A stretch of DNA of 64,000 nt. It comes from Pseudomonas fluorescens HK44. Its GTDB lineage: Bacteria > Pseudomonadota > Gammaproteobacteria > Pseudomonadales > Pseudomonadaceae. The notes below the pieces were generated by a model, which searched no databases, was not told the origin of the DNA, and saw only the letters and a program-made list of their open reading frames with translations. Each line of letters begins with the position of its first letter. Position 1 is the stretch's first letter. The position numbers and the translations under genes are program-made. The stretch covers positions 1,419,744-1,483,743 of the forward strand of contig NZ_AFOY02000015.1 in NCBI RefSeq assembly GCF_000217955.3, read 5' to 3'. Below are positions 26,059 to 34,780 of this stretch, piece after piece.

Positions 26059-27633
26059 TCAAAGCTTGTTGAACAGGCCCAACTGGGAAATTTTCGAGAA
26101 CGCCAGTTGCGCCGCCTGCAACATGGTTTGCTGCAAGGTCAGGCGGGTCAGCACTTCCGCCGGATCCGTGTTCTTGATATCCGATTGCGTAGAGGCGTTG
26201 ATCAAGCCGGCACTCTGATTCTGCTCGCTCTGCAGATCCATCACATTACCCCGGGCACCGATGGCTCCCCGAGTAAGGTCGACCTGATTCTTGGCGTTGC
26301 CCAGGTTGGCAATCGCCGAGGCTATCGACTCCTCAAGATGACGTTGCGCCGCCGGGTTGCCCTGCGTTGGCGTTTCGAGCGCCTGACGCAACTGGCTAAC
26401 GGTATCGAGCACATTCTGGGTCTGGTGAGCATTGACCGATACGTCGAACTGATCGTTGGCCGCAGGCGTACCGCTCATGGTGAAACTGATGCCGGCCGCC
26501 GTCGCGACACCCGCCGTCACCGTACCCGACGACACCGCCTGACTGCTGCTCGTCAATGGACGAGCGTACAGGTCAAACGTGGTTGCACTGGTGAACTTGA
26601 GTACCGCACCGCCGTCCGGGAAGAAACCCGCATAGTCCGCCGGGTTGGTGACCTTACTCTGACTGACCAGCGCGGTAGATGGGTTGCCTGGATTGCGTGT
26701 ACTGGTAATGGTGTCCGGCTTGGTTGCCAGCTGAAAACTGTGGCCCGCGATCACCGCGTCCGCGTTGACGGCCGTGTCGGTGCTTTGAAAGGTGACATTC
26801 AGGGCGAATGTCACGCCACGAAAATTGATATTGGAACCACCTTTGGCGTTCGGATCAAAGGTGCCACCCTGAGTCGCCTCGGCCGTGACGTCATTACCTG
26901 CCACGTCCTTGATCTGAAACTGGGTGCTGCTCAGAAACGACATTGTGTAAGGCTCGCCACTGCGGAAGCTGGAGTTGAAGGTCGGGCCGGAGTTCACCAA
27001 CCCGGGCGACAACGCCACGCGCCCGTCGTCGACAGCAGGCACGGTCATGGTGGTCTGGCTGCGGCTCGCGTTGACTGCCTGCTGGAAAACACTCCAGCCA
27101 GAATCATTGAGCCCCAACGACATCGAATCACCGACTTTCAGCTGGAGCTGAGTCTGGTCGCCCTTGTAGCTATAGGTGCCGTCCGCGTTGCGCGCAAAGG
27201 GGGCAGTATCATTACTGGCTCCGGAAAACAGGTAGTTGCCGCTGGCATCCTTGCTGTTCATCAGACTCAGAAGCTGCTGCTCGGACTGATCGAGTTCTGC
27301 GGCGATGGACTTGCGGTCATCGTCGTTCAACGAACCGCCACCGGCACGCACTGCCAGCTCACTGACTTTCTGCAGCACGTTGTTGACGCTGTCGAGCACG
27401 CTTTCTTCCTGAGCCTGAGCAGTCTTCAGCGCGGTGATGTTGTTGGTGTACTGGCCCAGCATTGCGCTCTGCTGATCCAGCTGCAGCAAGCGCGCAGCCC
27501 CCACCGGGTCATCGCCCGCCGTCTCGAGTTTGACGCCACTGCTGGCCTGATCACCGGTCTTGATCAGGTTGGAGAAGTTTCGTTGATAGTTGGCCGCGCT
27601 ATTTTGGTAAAACTGTGCAGTAGAAATACGCAT
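26059..27633 (-). CDS. flgL: Flagellar hook-associated protein 3 FlgL
   Basis: FlgL is the second junction protein between hook and filament. The 524-aa protein has flagellin-like ends (MRISTAQFYQNSAANYQRN; C-terminal LTLQQTMLQAAQLAFSKISQLGLF). It is longer than enteric FlgL (about 317 aa) because of a variable insert at roughly residues 180-400, which is common in Pseudomonas. It lies 13 bp after flgK. Confidence 0.95.
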   Translation of the reverse strand: MRISTAQFYQNSAANYQRNFSNLIKTGDQASSGVKLETAGDDPVGAARLLQLDQQSAMLGQYTNNITALKTAQAQEESVLDSVNNVLQKVSELAVRAGGGSLNDDDRKSIAAELDQSEQQLLSLMNSKDASGNYLFSGASNDTAPFARNADGTYSYKGDQTQLQLKVGDSMSLGLNDSGWSVFQQAVNASRSQTTMTVPAVDDGRVALSPGLVNSGPTFNSSFRSGEPYTMSFLSSTQFQIKDVAGNDVTAEATQGGTFDPNAKGGSNINFRGVTFALNVTFQSTDTAVNADAVIAGHSFQLATKPDTITSTRNPGNPSTALVSQSKVTNPADYAGFFPDGGAVLKFTSATTFDLYARPLTSSSQAVSSGTVTAGVATAAGISFTMSGTPAANDQFDVSVNAHQTQNVLDTVSQLRQALETPTQGNPAAQRHLEESIASAIANLGNAKNQVDLTRGAIGARGNVMDLQSEQNQSAGLINASTQSDIKNTDPAEVLTRLTLQQTMLQAAQLAFSKISQLGLFNKL

Positions 27634-27646
27634 GATCTACGGCTCC

Positions 27647-29662
27647 TTAAAGACTGTTGATCAGAGTGCTGAAAGTTTCCTGCGCAGCCTTGATGATCTG
27701 CGAAGAAGCGCTGTAGTACTGCTGATATTTGACCAGGCTGCCGGTCTCCTCATCGAGGTCGACACCGGACAAGGAGTCGCGGGCCGCCGCCGCCCCCTTG
27801 AGGAGCGTGTCGTTGGCGGTGCCATCCATCTGGCCTTGCTTGGCCTTCGCGCCGACCCCGGAAACCAGACCGCCGTAGGCATCCGAGAAGCTGACCCCCG
27901 GACTGGTCGTGGTTGCGCCCACAGTGGCCTTCGACTGAAGACCAAGCAATGCCTGCGCGTTACGGTTGTCAGTACTGCTGGCCGCAGTCATCGAGACATT
28001 GAAACTGTCGCCCGAAACCGGAGTACCGCTGACCGTCATTTCAAAATTGAAGTTCTGGGCTGCCCCCAGCGAATCGGTGTAAGGCACCTGAATGCTCAGC
28101 TTGTTGCTTTGCCCAGGCACGATACTGCCCGTCCCAAGACTGTTGCCCTTGGCGTCCAGCACCTGGTAGGCGTTGGCAGACGTCATGAGCATGCGCACTG
28201 GCATCGCAGTCTTGATAGCGTTCTGCATATCCTGGTTCTGGACAGGGTTGTAGATATCCAGAGTGGAGGTCAACGTCGGCTGACTGACCGAGCCCGTGCC
28301 TTTGTTGCCCTGGGCAAGAGTCGAGGTCAACGGCGCGGAAGTCGACAGACGTTTGGCGTCGGTCATCACCGTCAAAAGGTCCCCGGCGCCGCTGCGGGTC
28401 GGGGTGATCTTGAAGTTGTCACCGGCGCTCACCCCGGCCGCACTGTTCAGGCTCAGGGAGAAGCCGTCAATCACCGGTGCCGGAGAGGCCCCAAGGGTAA
28501 AGCTGCCCATGTCGGTGTTATCCGACAGACGCTTGACGCTATAACCCGTGGCGCTGGCGAAGGTCACCTGGTAATCGCTGGTACTTAACTTGCTGGTGTC
28601 CTGAATCGTGACATTCAGGTTGCCCGACACAGGATTGTTGTTGCCACTGGCAATGCTGCGCTGACTGATGGCCGTTGCACTGTTGATATTATTGAACAGG
28701 GCAGCACCGAACTCACCGTTCTGGTCCAGCCCCTGCCCCAACTGCTGGTTCACCTGGTCGGAAACGACCATGGCGATACGCCCCAGCTCATTGGTCGCTG
28801 GCGCCAGCACGTCGTCGCGGTAACGCAGCATCCCCCCCATCTCGCCGCCGGTCACGGCGGAAGTGATATCCAGCGTCGAGAAGCCGCGATTCATGATGAT
28901 CGAACTGCGGGTCGGGTCGCTCTTGTCTGTAGAAACCTGAAGCGAGTTGGCGGTATTGCCTATGACCAGCGGCTGACCGCCCGTCATATAGATATCGTAG
29001 CTGCCATTGCGCTCGACAACTTGCGTGCCCACTAACTGAGAGAGCTGGCGAACCGTTTCGTTGCGCTGATCCATCAGGTCGTTTGGTGTGCTGCCAGTAC
29101 CACTGACTTCAGTGATCTTCTGGTTGTAGGTCGCAATGGTTGAAGCCAGTTTATTGACCTGATCCGCTACCGAGCCCATCTGAGCATTGATGTAGGAGCT
29201 CTGCTGCTTGAGCTGATCGGACATGGCGTTGAAGCGGCTGCTCAGACTCTGGGAGTTGGTCAGCAGGGACTGACGCGCAGCGGCATCGTTCGGCGTCGAA
29301 GACAGTGTCTGCAAGGACGAAAAGAACGACTGCATCACTTTGGTGATGCCGGTCCCGCTATCGGACAACAACTTGTCGACCTGCGTCACCTGACTCAAAT
29401 AGGCCTGGGCATCGCTATTGAGCGAAGTGGTGGTCTGCAACTGGGTGTCGAGGTAAGCGCTATACACCCGACGCACGTCCGCCAGGGTCGTACCCGTGCC
29501 GATGAATACGTTGCTGCCGTACTGAATCGAGGATTTGCTGTTCTGCACGGTTTGCTGACGCGAATAGCCGGCTGTGTCAACGTTGGCAATGTTGTTGCCG
29601 GTCACCGCCAAAGACGATGAGGCCGCATTCAACCCCGACATCCCGATATTGAGCAAACTCAT
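27647..29662 (-). CDS. flgK: Flagellar hook-associated protein 1 FlgK
   Basis: FlgK is the first hook-filament junction protein. The 671-aa protein begins with the rod/hook N-terminal motif (SGLNAASSSLAVTGNNIANVDTAGYSRQ, residues about 9-36) and ends with the hook C-terminal motif (DEETGSLVKYQQYYSASSQII). The middle is Ser/Thr-rich and variable. It is 23 bp after flgJ. Confidence 0.96.
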   Translation of the reverse strand: MSLLNIGMSGLNAASSSLAVTGNNIANVDTAGYSRQQTVQNSKSSIQYGSNVFIGTGTTLADVRRVYSAYLDTQLQTTTSLNSDAQAYLSQVTQVDKLLSDSGTGITKVMQSFFSSLQTLSSTPNDAAARQSLLTNSQSLSSRFNAMSDQLKQQSSYINAQMGSVADQVNKLASTIATYNQKITEVSGTGSTPNDLMDQRNETVRQLSQLVGTQVVERNGSYDIYMTGGQPLVIGNTANSLQVSTDKSDPTRSSIIMNRGFSTLDITSAVTGGEMGGMLRYRDDVLAPATNELGRIAMVVSDQVNQQLGQGLDQNGEFGAALFNNINSATAISQRSIASGNNNPVSGNLNVTIQDTSKLSTSDYQVTFASATGYSVKRLSDNTDMGSFTLGASPAPVIDGFSLSLNSAAGVSAGDNFKITPTRSGAGDLLTVMTDAKRLSTSAPLTSTLAQGNKGTGSVSQPTLTSTLDIYNPVQNQDMQNAIKTAMPVRMLMTSANAYQVLDAKGNSLGTGSIVPGQSNKLSIQVPYTDSLGAAQNFNFEMTVSGTPVSGDSFNVSMTAASSTDNRNAQALLGLQSKATVGATTTSPGVSFSDAYGGLVSGVGAKAKQGQMDGTANDTLLKGAAAARDSLSGVDLDEETGSLVKYQQYYSASSQIIKAAQETFSTLINSL

Positions 29663-29685
29663 GATTCAGACCTTATACCTTATGC

Positions 29686-30981
29686 CTATAAAGGCGTCGT
29701 GGAAGAGCCCGCCGCAGCGTAGTTCTGGTAACTCTTCATCTGTTTGGCAATCTGCGAAATCTTGCTGGCGTAGCCAGGGTCGGTTGCATACCCGGCCTTT
29801 TGCAACTCGCGTACAAACTGTTCCGGGTTATCGGCCGACTTCACAACATCTTGATAGCGATCATTGGTTTGCAGCAATGTCACAAGGTCATGGAAGCTGT
29901 CCTTGTAAGAGCCGTAGGAACGGAACTCGGCCGTCTCCTTGACCATCTCGCCATTCCTGAATTCGCTGGTGATCGCCCGCGCCGAATCGCCCTTCCAGCT
30001 GCTGCCGGCCTTGATACCGAACAGGTTGTGACTGCTGCTGCCATCCTGGGCGCGCATGACCGATTTACCCCATCCGGTTTCCAGGGCCGCCTGGGCCACC
30101 AGATAACGCGGATCGACGCCGATGCGGTCGGCGGCTTCCTTGGCCATCGGCATCATCGTATTGACGAATTCGTCGGCAGAACCGAAGGCTTTCTTCGCCG
30201 GTGCCAGCGGTATTTGAGCCATGGCACGACCATAAATCTGCATCCGCCCGCTTGATCCCGAATCCGCTTGCGAGGCGAGCCAATCGCCATTGAACAGAGG
30301 ACCGGAACCGGTCTTCGTGCCTTGAGGCGATTGGATGTTGTTGAGCGCCGTTGCGGCAGTCGTCGATGCCGACGGCACCAGGCCCGCGAGCAAGCGGTCC
30401 GCAAGTTTCGGCGGCAGCGCCAGACGACGCTGGTTGAGCATCGCCACGTCATTGCGGTGACCATCGAGCGATTGTTGCGGCGGGTTGACCGCACGCGAAG
30501 CCCACAACGGCCGCTGGCCATTGAGCCGCGACAACGGCCCATCGGTACCCACAGTACCGGCAGCCACTGGCGTTGATACTGCCGCTTTCGCCGCTTCCTG
30601 CTTGGCTGCAGACATCGCCGCCGCCTCACCCGGCGCCAGCGGTTTGTTCTTCGACATCTGGCGCATCAGCACGTCGGCCAGGCCGATACCATGACCCTGG
30701 CGGGACATGGAAACCGCCAGTTGCTGGTCGTACATTTCCTGGTACTGCTTGGCCGCAGGCGTGTTGAGCGGATTGTCCTTGCCCAGTGTCTCGGTGGCCG
30801 AGCGCATGGACTTGAGCATCTCGCTGAGGAACAGCGACTCGAACTCCTGCGCCACCTTGCGCATGTTCGCATCGCTGTTCTTGTCACCGACCTTGAGCTG
30901 GTTAAGCCGGTTCAGGTCCGAGTACGAACCCGAATCGCCGCTGCTGACCAACCCGCTCTTGTGAAGATCCATGTTTGCCAT
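29686..30981 (-). CDS. flgJ: Flagellar rod assembly protein/muramidase FlgJ
   Basis: FlgJ is the rod cap and cuts peptidoglycan for rod passage. The 431-aa protein has an N-terminal rod-binding domain (AQEFESLFLSEMLKSMRSA, YQEMYDQQLAVSMSRQGHG) and a C-terminal glucosaminidase domain (about residues 270-420; LVAQAALETGWGKSV with the catalytic Glu, then HNLFGIKAGSSWKG). The Ala/Pro/Asn-rich linker between them is longer than in enterics. It starts 1 bp after the flgI stop side of the operon. Confidence 0.96.
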   Translation of the reverse strand: MANMDLHKSGLVSSGDSGSYSDLNRLNQLKVGDKNSDANMRKVAQEFESLFLSEMLKSMRSATETLGKDNPLNTPAAKQYQEMYDQQLAVSMSRQGHGIGLADVLMRQMSKNKPLAPGEAAAMSAAKQEAAKAAVSTPVAAGTVGTDGPLSRLNGQRPLWASRAVNPPQQSLDGHRNDVAMLNQRRLALPPKLADRLLAGLVPSASTTAATALNNIQSPQGTKTGSGPLFNGDWLASQADSGSSGRMQIYGRAMAQIPLAPAKKAFGSADEFVNTMMPMAKEAADRIGVDPRYLVAQAALETGWGKSVMRAQDGSSSHNLFGIKAGSSWKGDSARAITSEFRNGEMVKETAEFRSYGSYKDSFHDLVTLLQTNDRYQDVVKSADNPEQFVRELQKAGYATDPGYASKISQIAKQMKSYQNYAAAGSSTTPL

Positions 30982-30982
30982 A

Positions 30983-32104
30983 TCAAATCACGATCAGGTC
31001 GGCTTGCAGTGCGCCAGCCTGTTTCAACGCTTCAAGGATCGCCATCAAGTCACCCGGCGCCGCGCCGACCTGATTCACCGCACGGACAATCTCGTCCAGC
31101 GTGGTGCCAGGGCCAAACTTGAACATCGGCTTGGCTTCTTGTTGAGCATTGACCCGGGAACGCGGCACGACTGCCGTCTGACCGTTGGACAAAGGTCCTG
31201 GCTGACTGACGATCGGGTCTTCGGTGATGGTCACGGTCAGGCTGCCGTGAGTCACGGCGGCCGGTGAAACCTTGACGTTCTGACCGATCACGATGGTGCC
31301 GGTCCGCGAATTGATGATGACCTTGGCCACCGCCTGCCCCGGATCGACTTCGAGGTTTTCCAGGATCGACAGGTAGTCGACACGCTGGCTCGGATCGAGC
31401 GGCGCGGTGACGCGGATCGAACCGCCGTCAATCGCCTGTGCAACACCTGGGCCGAGCATGTTGTTGATCTTGTCGACCACGCGCTTGGCGGTGGTGAAGT
31501 CGGAGCGATTGAGGTTCAGGGTCAGGCTGTTGCCCTGATTGAAACCGCTCGGCACCGAACGCTCGACCGAAGCACCACCCGGAATACGGCCCGCCGACGG
31601 AACGTTGACGGTGATCTTCGAACCGTCGCGACCTTCAGCATCAAAACCACCGACCACCAGGTTGCCCTGGGCGATCGCATAGACGTTACCGTCGATCCCC
31701 TTGAGCGGCGTCAGCAGCAGGGTGCCGCCGCGCAGGCTCTTGGAGTTACCGATCGAGGACACGGTGATGTCGACCTGCTGACCCGGCTTGGCGAACGCCG
31801 GCAAGTCGGCACTGACCGACACCGCCGCGACGTTCTTCAACTGCACGTTGCCGGAGCCGGCCGGCACCTTGATGCCGAACTGCGAAAGCATGTTGTTGAA
31901 GGTCTGCAGGGTGAACGGGGTTTGCGTGGTCTGGTCACCCGTGCCGTTAAGCCCGACGACCAGGCCGTAGCCGATCAACTGGTTGGAACGCACGCCCGAA
32001 ATACTGGCGATGTCCTTCAACCGCTCGGCCTGAACGCCGAGGGAGGTGGACAGCAACAACATGGCCGCCATCAGGTGCTTGAAATTAAACATGAGTCGTT
32101 TCAT
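30983..32104 (-). CDS. flgI: Flagellar P-ring protein FlgI
   Basis: FlgI is the periplasmic P-ring subunit. The protein (373 aa from this start) has an N-terminal signal ending GVQA, then the conserved ERLKDIASISGVRSNQLIGYG and QTPFTLQTFNNMLSQFGI motifs, and ends LEALKQAGALQADLIVI. Starts are uncertain: ATG at 32104 lies too near AGGTG, while an in-frame ATG twelve bases further on (MFNFKHL) has a more usual spacing. It begins within a few bases of the flgH stop. Confidence 0.95.
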   Translation of the reverse strand: MKRLMFNFKHLMAAMLLLSTSLGVQAERLKDIASISGVRSNQLIGYGLVVGLNGTGDQTTQTPFTLQTFNNMLSQFGIKVPAGSGNVQLKNVAAVSVSADLPAFAKPGQQVDITVSSIGNSKSLRGGTLLLTPLKGIDGNVYAIAQGNLVVGGFDAEGRDGSKITVNVPSAGRIPGGASVERSVPSGFNQGNSLTLNLNRSDFTTAKRVVDKINNMLGPGVAQAIDGGSIRVTAPLDPSQRVDYLSILENLEVDPGQAVAKVIINSRTGTIVIGQNVKVSPAAVTHGSLTVTITEDPIVSQPGPLSNGQTAVVPRSRVNAQQEAKPMFKFGPGTTLDEIVRAVNQVGAAPGDLMAILEALKQAGALQADLIVI

Positions 32105-32107
32105 CAC

Positions 32108-32788
32108 CTAGAAAGGGAACAGCGGGCTTAAGAAGAAACGGTCGAACCAGCCTGGCTGACTCGCGTCGGCAAACGAACCGGTACCCGAGTAGGTGATCCG
32201 TGCATCAGCGATACGAGTCGACGGCACCGTGTTATCGGTAGCGATATCGTCCGCCCGGACCAGACCGGCAATACGCACCAGCTCATCACCGGTATTGAGG
32301 GTCATCCACTTCTCGCCACGCACGGCAATGATGCCGTTGGGCAGCACGTCGGCAACGGTAACGGTGATCGAACCGACCAGGCTGTTGCCCTGCCCTGCCT
32401 TGCTGTCGCCCTTGGTGGCGCGGTCACCGCTGTAATTGGCACCCAGACTCAGAGGACTGTTGGCGGCCGGGGTGCCACCGAACAGTGAGGTCAGACCGAT
32501 TCCGGCCTTGCTGGTCTTGTCCACCTGGGAGTTGGCGTTTTTACTGGCCTGGGTCTTTTCGTTCAGGGTGATGGTGATGATGTCACCGACCCGGAACGCC
32601 TTGCGGTCGCTGTACAGGTTCTGCTCGAAACCGGCCTGATAGATCGAGCCGTTGTTCGCCGCTGCCGGCAGCGGTGTACGAGGCAACACGGGCGCGTAGT
32701 ACGGGTCATTGGGCTTCGGCGTCGGGCCGACGCAGCCCGCGAGCACGGCGATCCCACTCAATGCGAGAACAGATACAAAGCGATTCAT
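32108..32788 (-). CDS. flgH: Flagellar L-ring lipoprotein FlgH
   Basis: FlgH is the outer-membrane L-ring subunit. The 226-aa protein has a lipoprotein signal with lipobox LAGC (Cys19). The FlgH core follows with AFRVGDIITITLNEKTQASKN-type sequence and RGEKWMTLNTGDELVRIAGLVR, ending DRFFLSPLFPF. It lies 51 bp after flgG, across a strong intergenic hairpin. Confidence 0.96.
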   Translation of the reverse strand: MNRFVSVLALSGIAVLAGCVGPTPKPNDPYYAPVLPRTPLPAAANNGSIYQAGFEQNLYSDRKAFRVGDIITITLNEKTQASKNANSQVDKTSKAGIGLTSLFGGTPAANSPLSLGANYSGDRATKGDSKAGQGNSLVGSITVTVADVLPNGIIAVRGEKWMTLNTGDELVRIAGLVRADDIATDNTVPSTRIADARITYSGTGSFADASQPGWFDRFFLSPLFPF

Positions 32789-32809
32789 GACCCTACCTCA
32801 CGGTGTTGC

Positions 32810-32828
32810 AGGCGGCTTCACGCCGCCT
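32810..32828 (-). other. Intercistronic hairpin between flgG and flgH
   Basis: AGGCGGC and GCCGCCT form a perfect 7-bp GC stem with a 5-base loop. No T run follows on the minus strand, so it is more likely an RNA-stability or processing element than a terminator. Confidence 0.6.
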
Positions 32829-32839
32829 CATAGACTTGA

Positions 32840-33625
32840 TTACAGATTCTGCGTTACGAACGAGAGCATCTGGTCGGCGGTGGAAATCACCTTGGAGTTC
32901 ATCTCGTAAGCGCGTTGAGTGGTGATCATGTTGACCATCTCTTCAACGGTGCTGACGTTGGAGGTTTCCAGGGTGTTCTGCAGCGTGGTACCAAAACCGT
33001 TCAGGCCCGGCGTACCGATTTGCGGCGCACCACTGGCGGCGGTTTCCTGGAACAGGTTGTTACCCATGGCCTGCAGACCGGCCGGGTTGATGAAGTCGGC
33101 GGTTTGCAGGTTGCCGATCACTTGCGCGGCGGCGGCGCCTGGAATGGTGATCGACACGGTGCCGTCACGACCGACCGTGAAGGTCTGTGCGTTGTTCGGA
33201 ATGACGATGGCCGGTTCCAGGGCAAAGCCGCTGGCGTTGACGATCTGGCCATTGGAGTCCAGGTGGAACGTACCGTCACGGGTGTAGGCGGTCGTGCCGT
33301 CCGGCTGCAGGATCTGGAAGAAACCGCGACCGTCGACCGCCATGTCCAGCGGTTGGTCGGTGGTTTGCAGGCTACCGGCGGTGAAGTTTTTCTGAGTGCC
33401 GACAATGCGCACACCGGTACCCAATTGCAGACCCGACGGCAGCGCGCTGTCCTGGGTCGACTGGGCGCCTGGCTGACGCTTGATCTGGTACAACAAGTCC
33501 TGGAACTCGGCACGATCACGCTTGAAACCCGTGGTCGATACGTTCGCCAGGTTGTTGGAAATAGTCGTCAGGTTGGTGTCCTGGGCGGACAGACCTGTTT
33601 TGGCAACCCATAGAGCCGGAAGCAT
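32840..33625 (-). CDS. flgG: Flagellar distal rod protein FlgG
   Basis: FlgG forms the distal rod. The 261-aa protein has the family-standard length, the N-terminal rod motif (LSAQDTNLTTISNNLANVSTTGFKRDRAEF) in the first 40 residues, the domain GRGFFQILQPDGTTAYTRDG, and the C-terminal motif ETSNVSTVEEMVNMITTQRAYEMNSK. It lies 45 bp after flgF. Confidence 0.97.
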   Translation of the reverse strand: MLPALWVAKTGLSAQDTNLTTISNNLANVSTTGFKRDRAEFQDLLYQIKRQPGAQSTQDSALPSGLQLGTGVRIVGTQKNFTAGSLQTTDQPLDMAVDGRGFFQILQPDGTTAYTRDGTFHLDSNGQIVNASGFALEPAIVIPNNAQTFTVGRDGTVSITIPGAAAAQVIGNLQTADFINPAGLQAMGNNLFQETAASGAPQIGTPGLNGFGTTLQNTLETSNVSTVEEMVNMITTQRAYEMNSKVISTADQMLSFVTQNL

Positions 33626-33670
33626 TCAATTCTCCTCGTGCGCCTGTTTTACGGCGCGACGTTCTGATAA

Positions 33671-34411
33671 TTAGCTGATCTGCAAGACCCGAGCCATGGC
33701 CTGGTCGTCGTCTTTGGCGGTGTTCATCATCTTGACGTGCAGCTCGAATTGCTTGGACAGGGCCAATACCGAGGTCATCTCCTCAACGGCGTTGACGTTG
33801 CTCGACTCAAGGAAGCCCGACACCAGCTGCACGTTGGCATCGGCCGGTGCCGGCTTGCCGTCTGCGGTGTGGATCGAACCGTCCAGACCTTTGGTCATGT
33901 TCTTGATGTCCGGGTTGACCAGCTTGATGCGGTCAACCACGGCCATGACGCGCGGGCCTTCACCCATTGACCGAATGCTGATGGTGCCGTCCTGGCCGAC
34001 TTCGATTTTCTGCTCGGGCGGCACGGCAATCGGACCACCGTTGCCCATGACCGGCATACCGTTGCCGGCGCGCAGCACGCCCAAGGCGTCGACATTCAGG
34101 CTGCCGGTGCGCACATAGCTTTCACCACCGTTCGGATTCTGTACGGCAATCCAGCCATTACCCTGGACCGCTACATCGAGATCGCGACCGGTTTCAATCA
34201 TTGCGCCAGGAGAGAAGTCGGTGGCCGGACGTTCGGACAGGGCAAACGCTCGTGCCGGAAAGCTGTCGCCAAACACCGGCATCGACCGCGCCTGCTCCAG
34301 GTCTTTCTGAAAACCGTTGGTGGAGATGTTCGCCAGGTTGTTGGCATGAGCCTTTTGCGCCAGTGCGTTCTGGCTGGCACCGGTCATTGCCACATAAAGG
34401 TACTTGTCCAC
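33671..34411 (-). CDS. flgF: Flagellar proximal rod protein FlgF
   Basis: FlgF is a proximal rod subunit. The 246-aa protein begins (M)DKYLYVAMTGASQNALAQ and carries ANNLANISTNGFQKDLEQ. Its C-terminal rod motif is SSNVNAVEEMTSVLALSKQFELHVKMM. The start is GTG at 34411, chosen because AGAGG lies 7 bases upstream; a GTG at 34447 has no such site. It is the first gene of the flgFGHIJKL run. flgE, which precedes it in P. aeruginosa, is absent. Confidence 0.95.
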   Translation of the reverse strand: MDKYLYVAMTGASQNALAQKAHANNLANISTNGFQKDLEQARSMPVFGDSFPARAFALSERPATDFSPGAMIETGRDLDVAVQGNGWIAVQNPNGGESYVRTGSLNVDALGVLRAGNGMPVMGNGGPIAVPPEQKIEVGQDGTISIRSMGEGPRVMAVVDRIKLVNPDIKNMTKGLDGSIHTADGKPAPADANVQLVSGFLESSNVNAVEEMTSVLALSKQFELHVKMMNTAKDDDQAMARVLQIS

Positions 34412-34468
34412 AGTCTTTCCTCTGCATGTCGGACGTTTGCCGCCCACCGCTGTACTGCCTGAGCCTCA

Positions 34469-34485
34469 AGCAATTTGCAGACCAA
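34469..34485 (-). promoter_or_regulatory. Sigma-54 promoter of the flgF operon
   Basis: The minus strand reads TTGGTCTGCAAATTGCT: TGG, eight bases, TTGC. It ends 58 bp upstream of the flgF GTG. The -24 half is weaker than consensus (TGGTC instead of TGGCA), but GG-N10-GC spacing is exact. Confidence 0.7.
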
Positions 34486-34628
34486 CTTTCACGCAGGGAT
34501 TCGAAGCCCTATAAACAAAGGACTTGAGAGGAATTGGAGGGGAATGGGCAATGGTGTCAAAGACGAAAAACCGGCGCGGTTATGCCGCTTACGGCAAGTG
34601 TCGGCCTTTTACACGCGACACATTCACC

Positions 34629-34759
34629 GTGGCGAGGGAGCTTGCTCCCGCTGGGCTGCAAAGCAGCCCCAAAAACAACAATGAAGTTCCAGCAGGCATT
34701 ACCAGCCGACGGAAGTTGCGACCGCTTCGCGCCCGAGCGGGAGCAAGCTCCCTCGCCAC
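34629..34759. repeat. Inverted REP pair (gtggcgagggagcttgctcc type)
   Basis: gtggcgagggagcttgctcc at the left end is mirrored by ggagcaagctccctcgccac at the right end, with gctgcaaagcagcccc and gcgaccgcttcgcgc in between. The same element recurs at 39054-39185 and 57618-57747. It lies between flgF and phhR in a 369-bp stretch that has no gene. Confidence 0.9.
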
Positions 34760-34780
34760 AAAGAGCCCGCCCGCCACAGG

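Noticed and set aside
26107..28588. Long plus-strand frames over flgL and flgK
   Set aside because: They mirror codon bias of the flagellar genes and overlap them completely.
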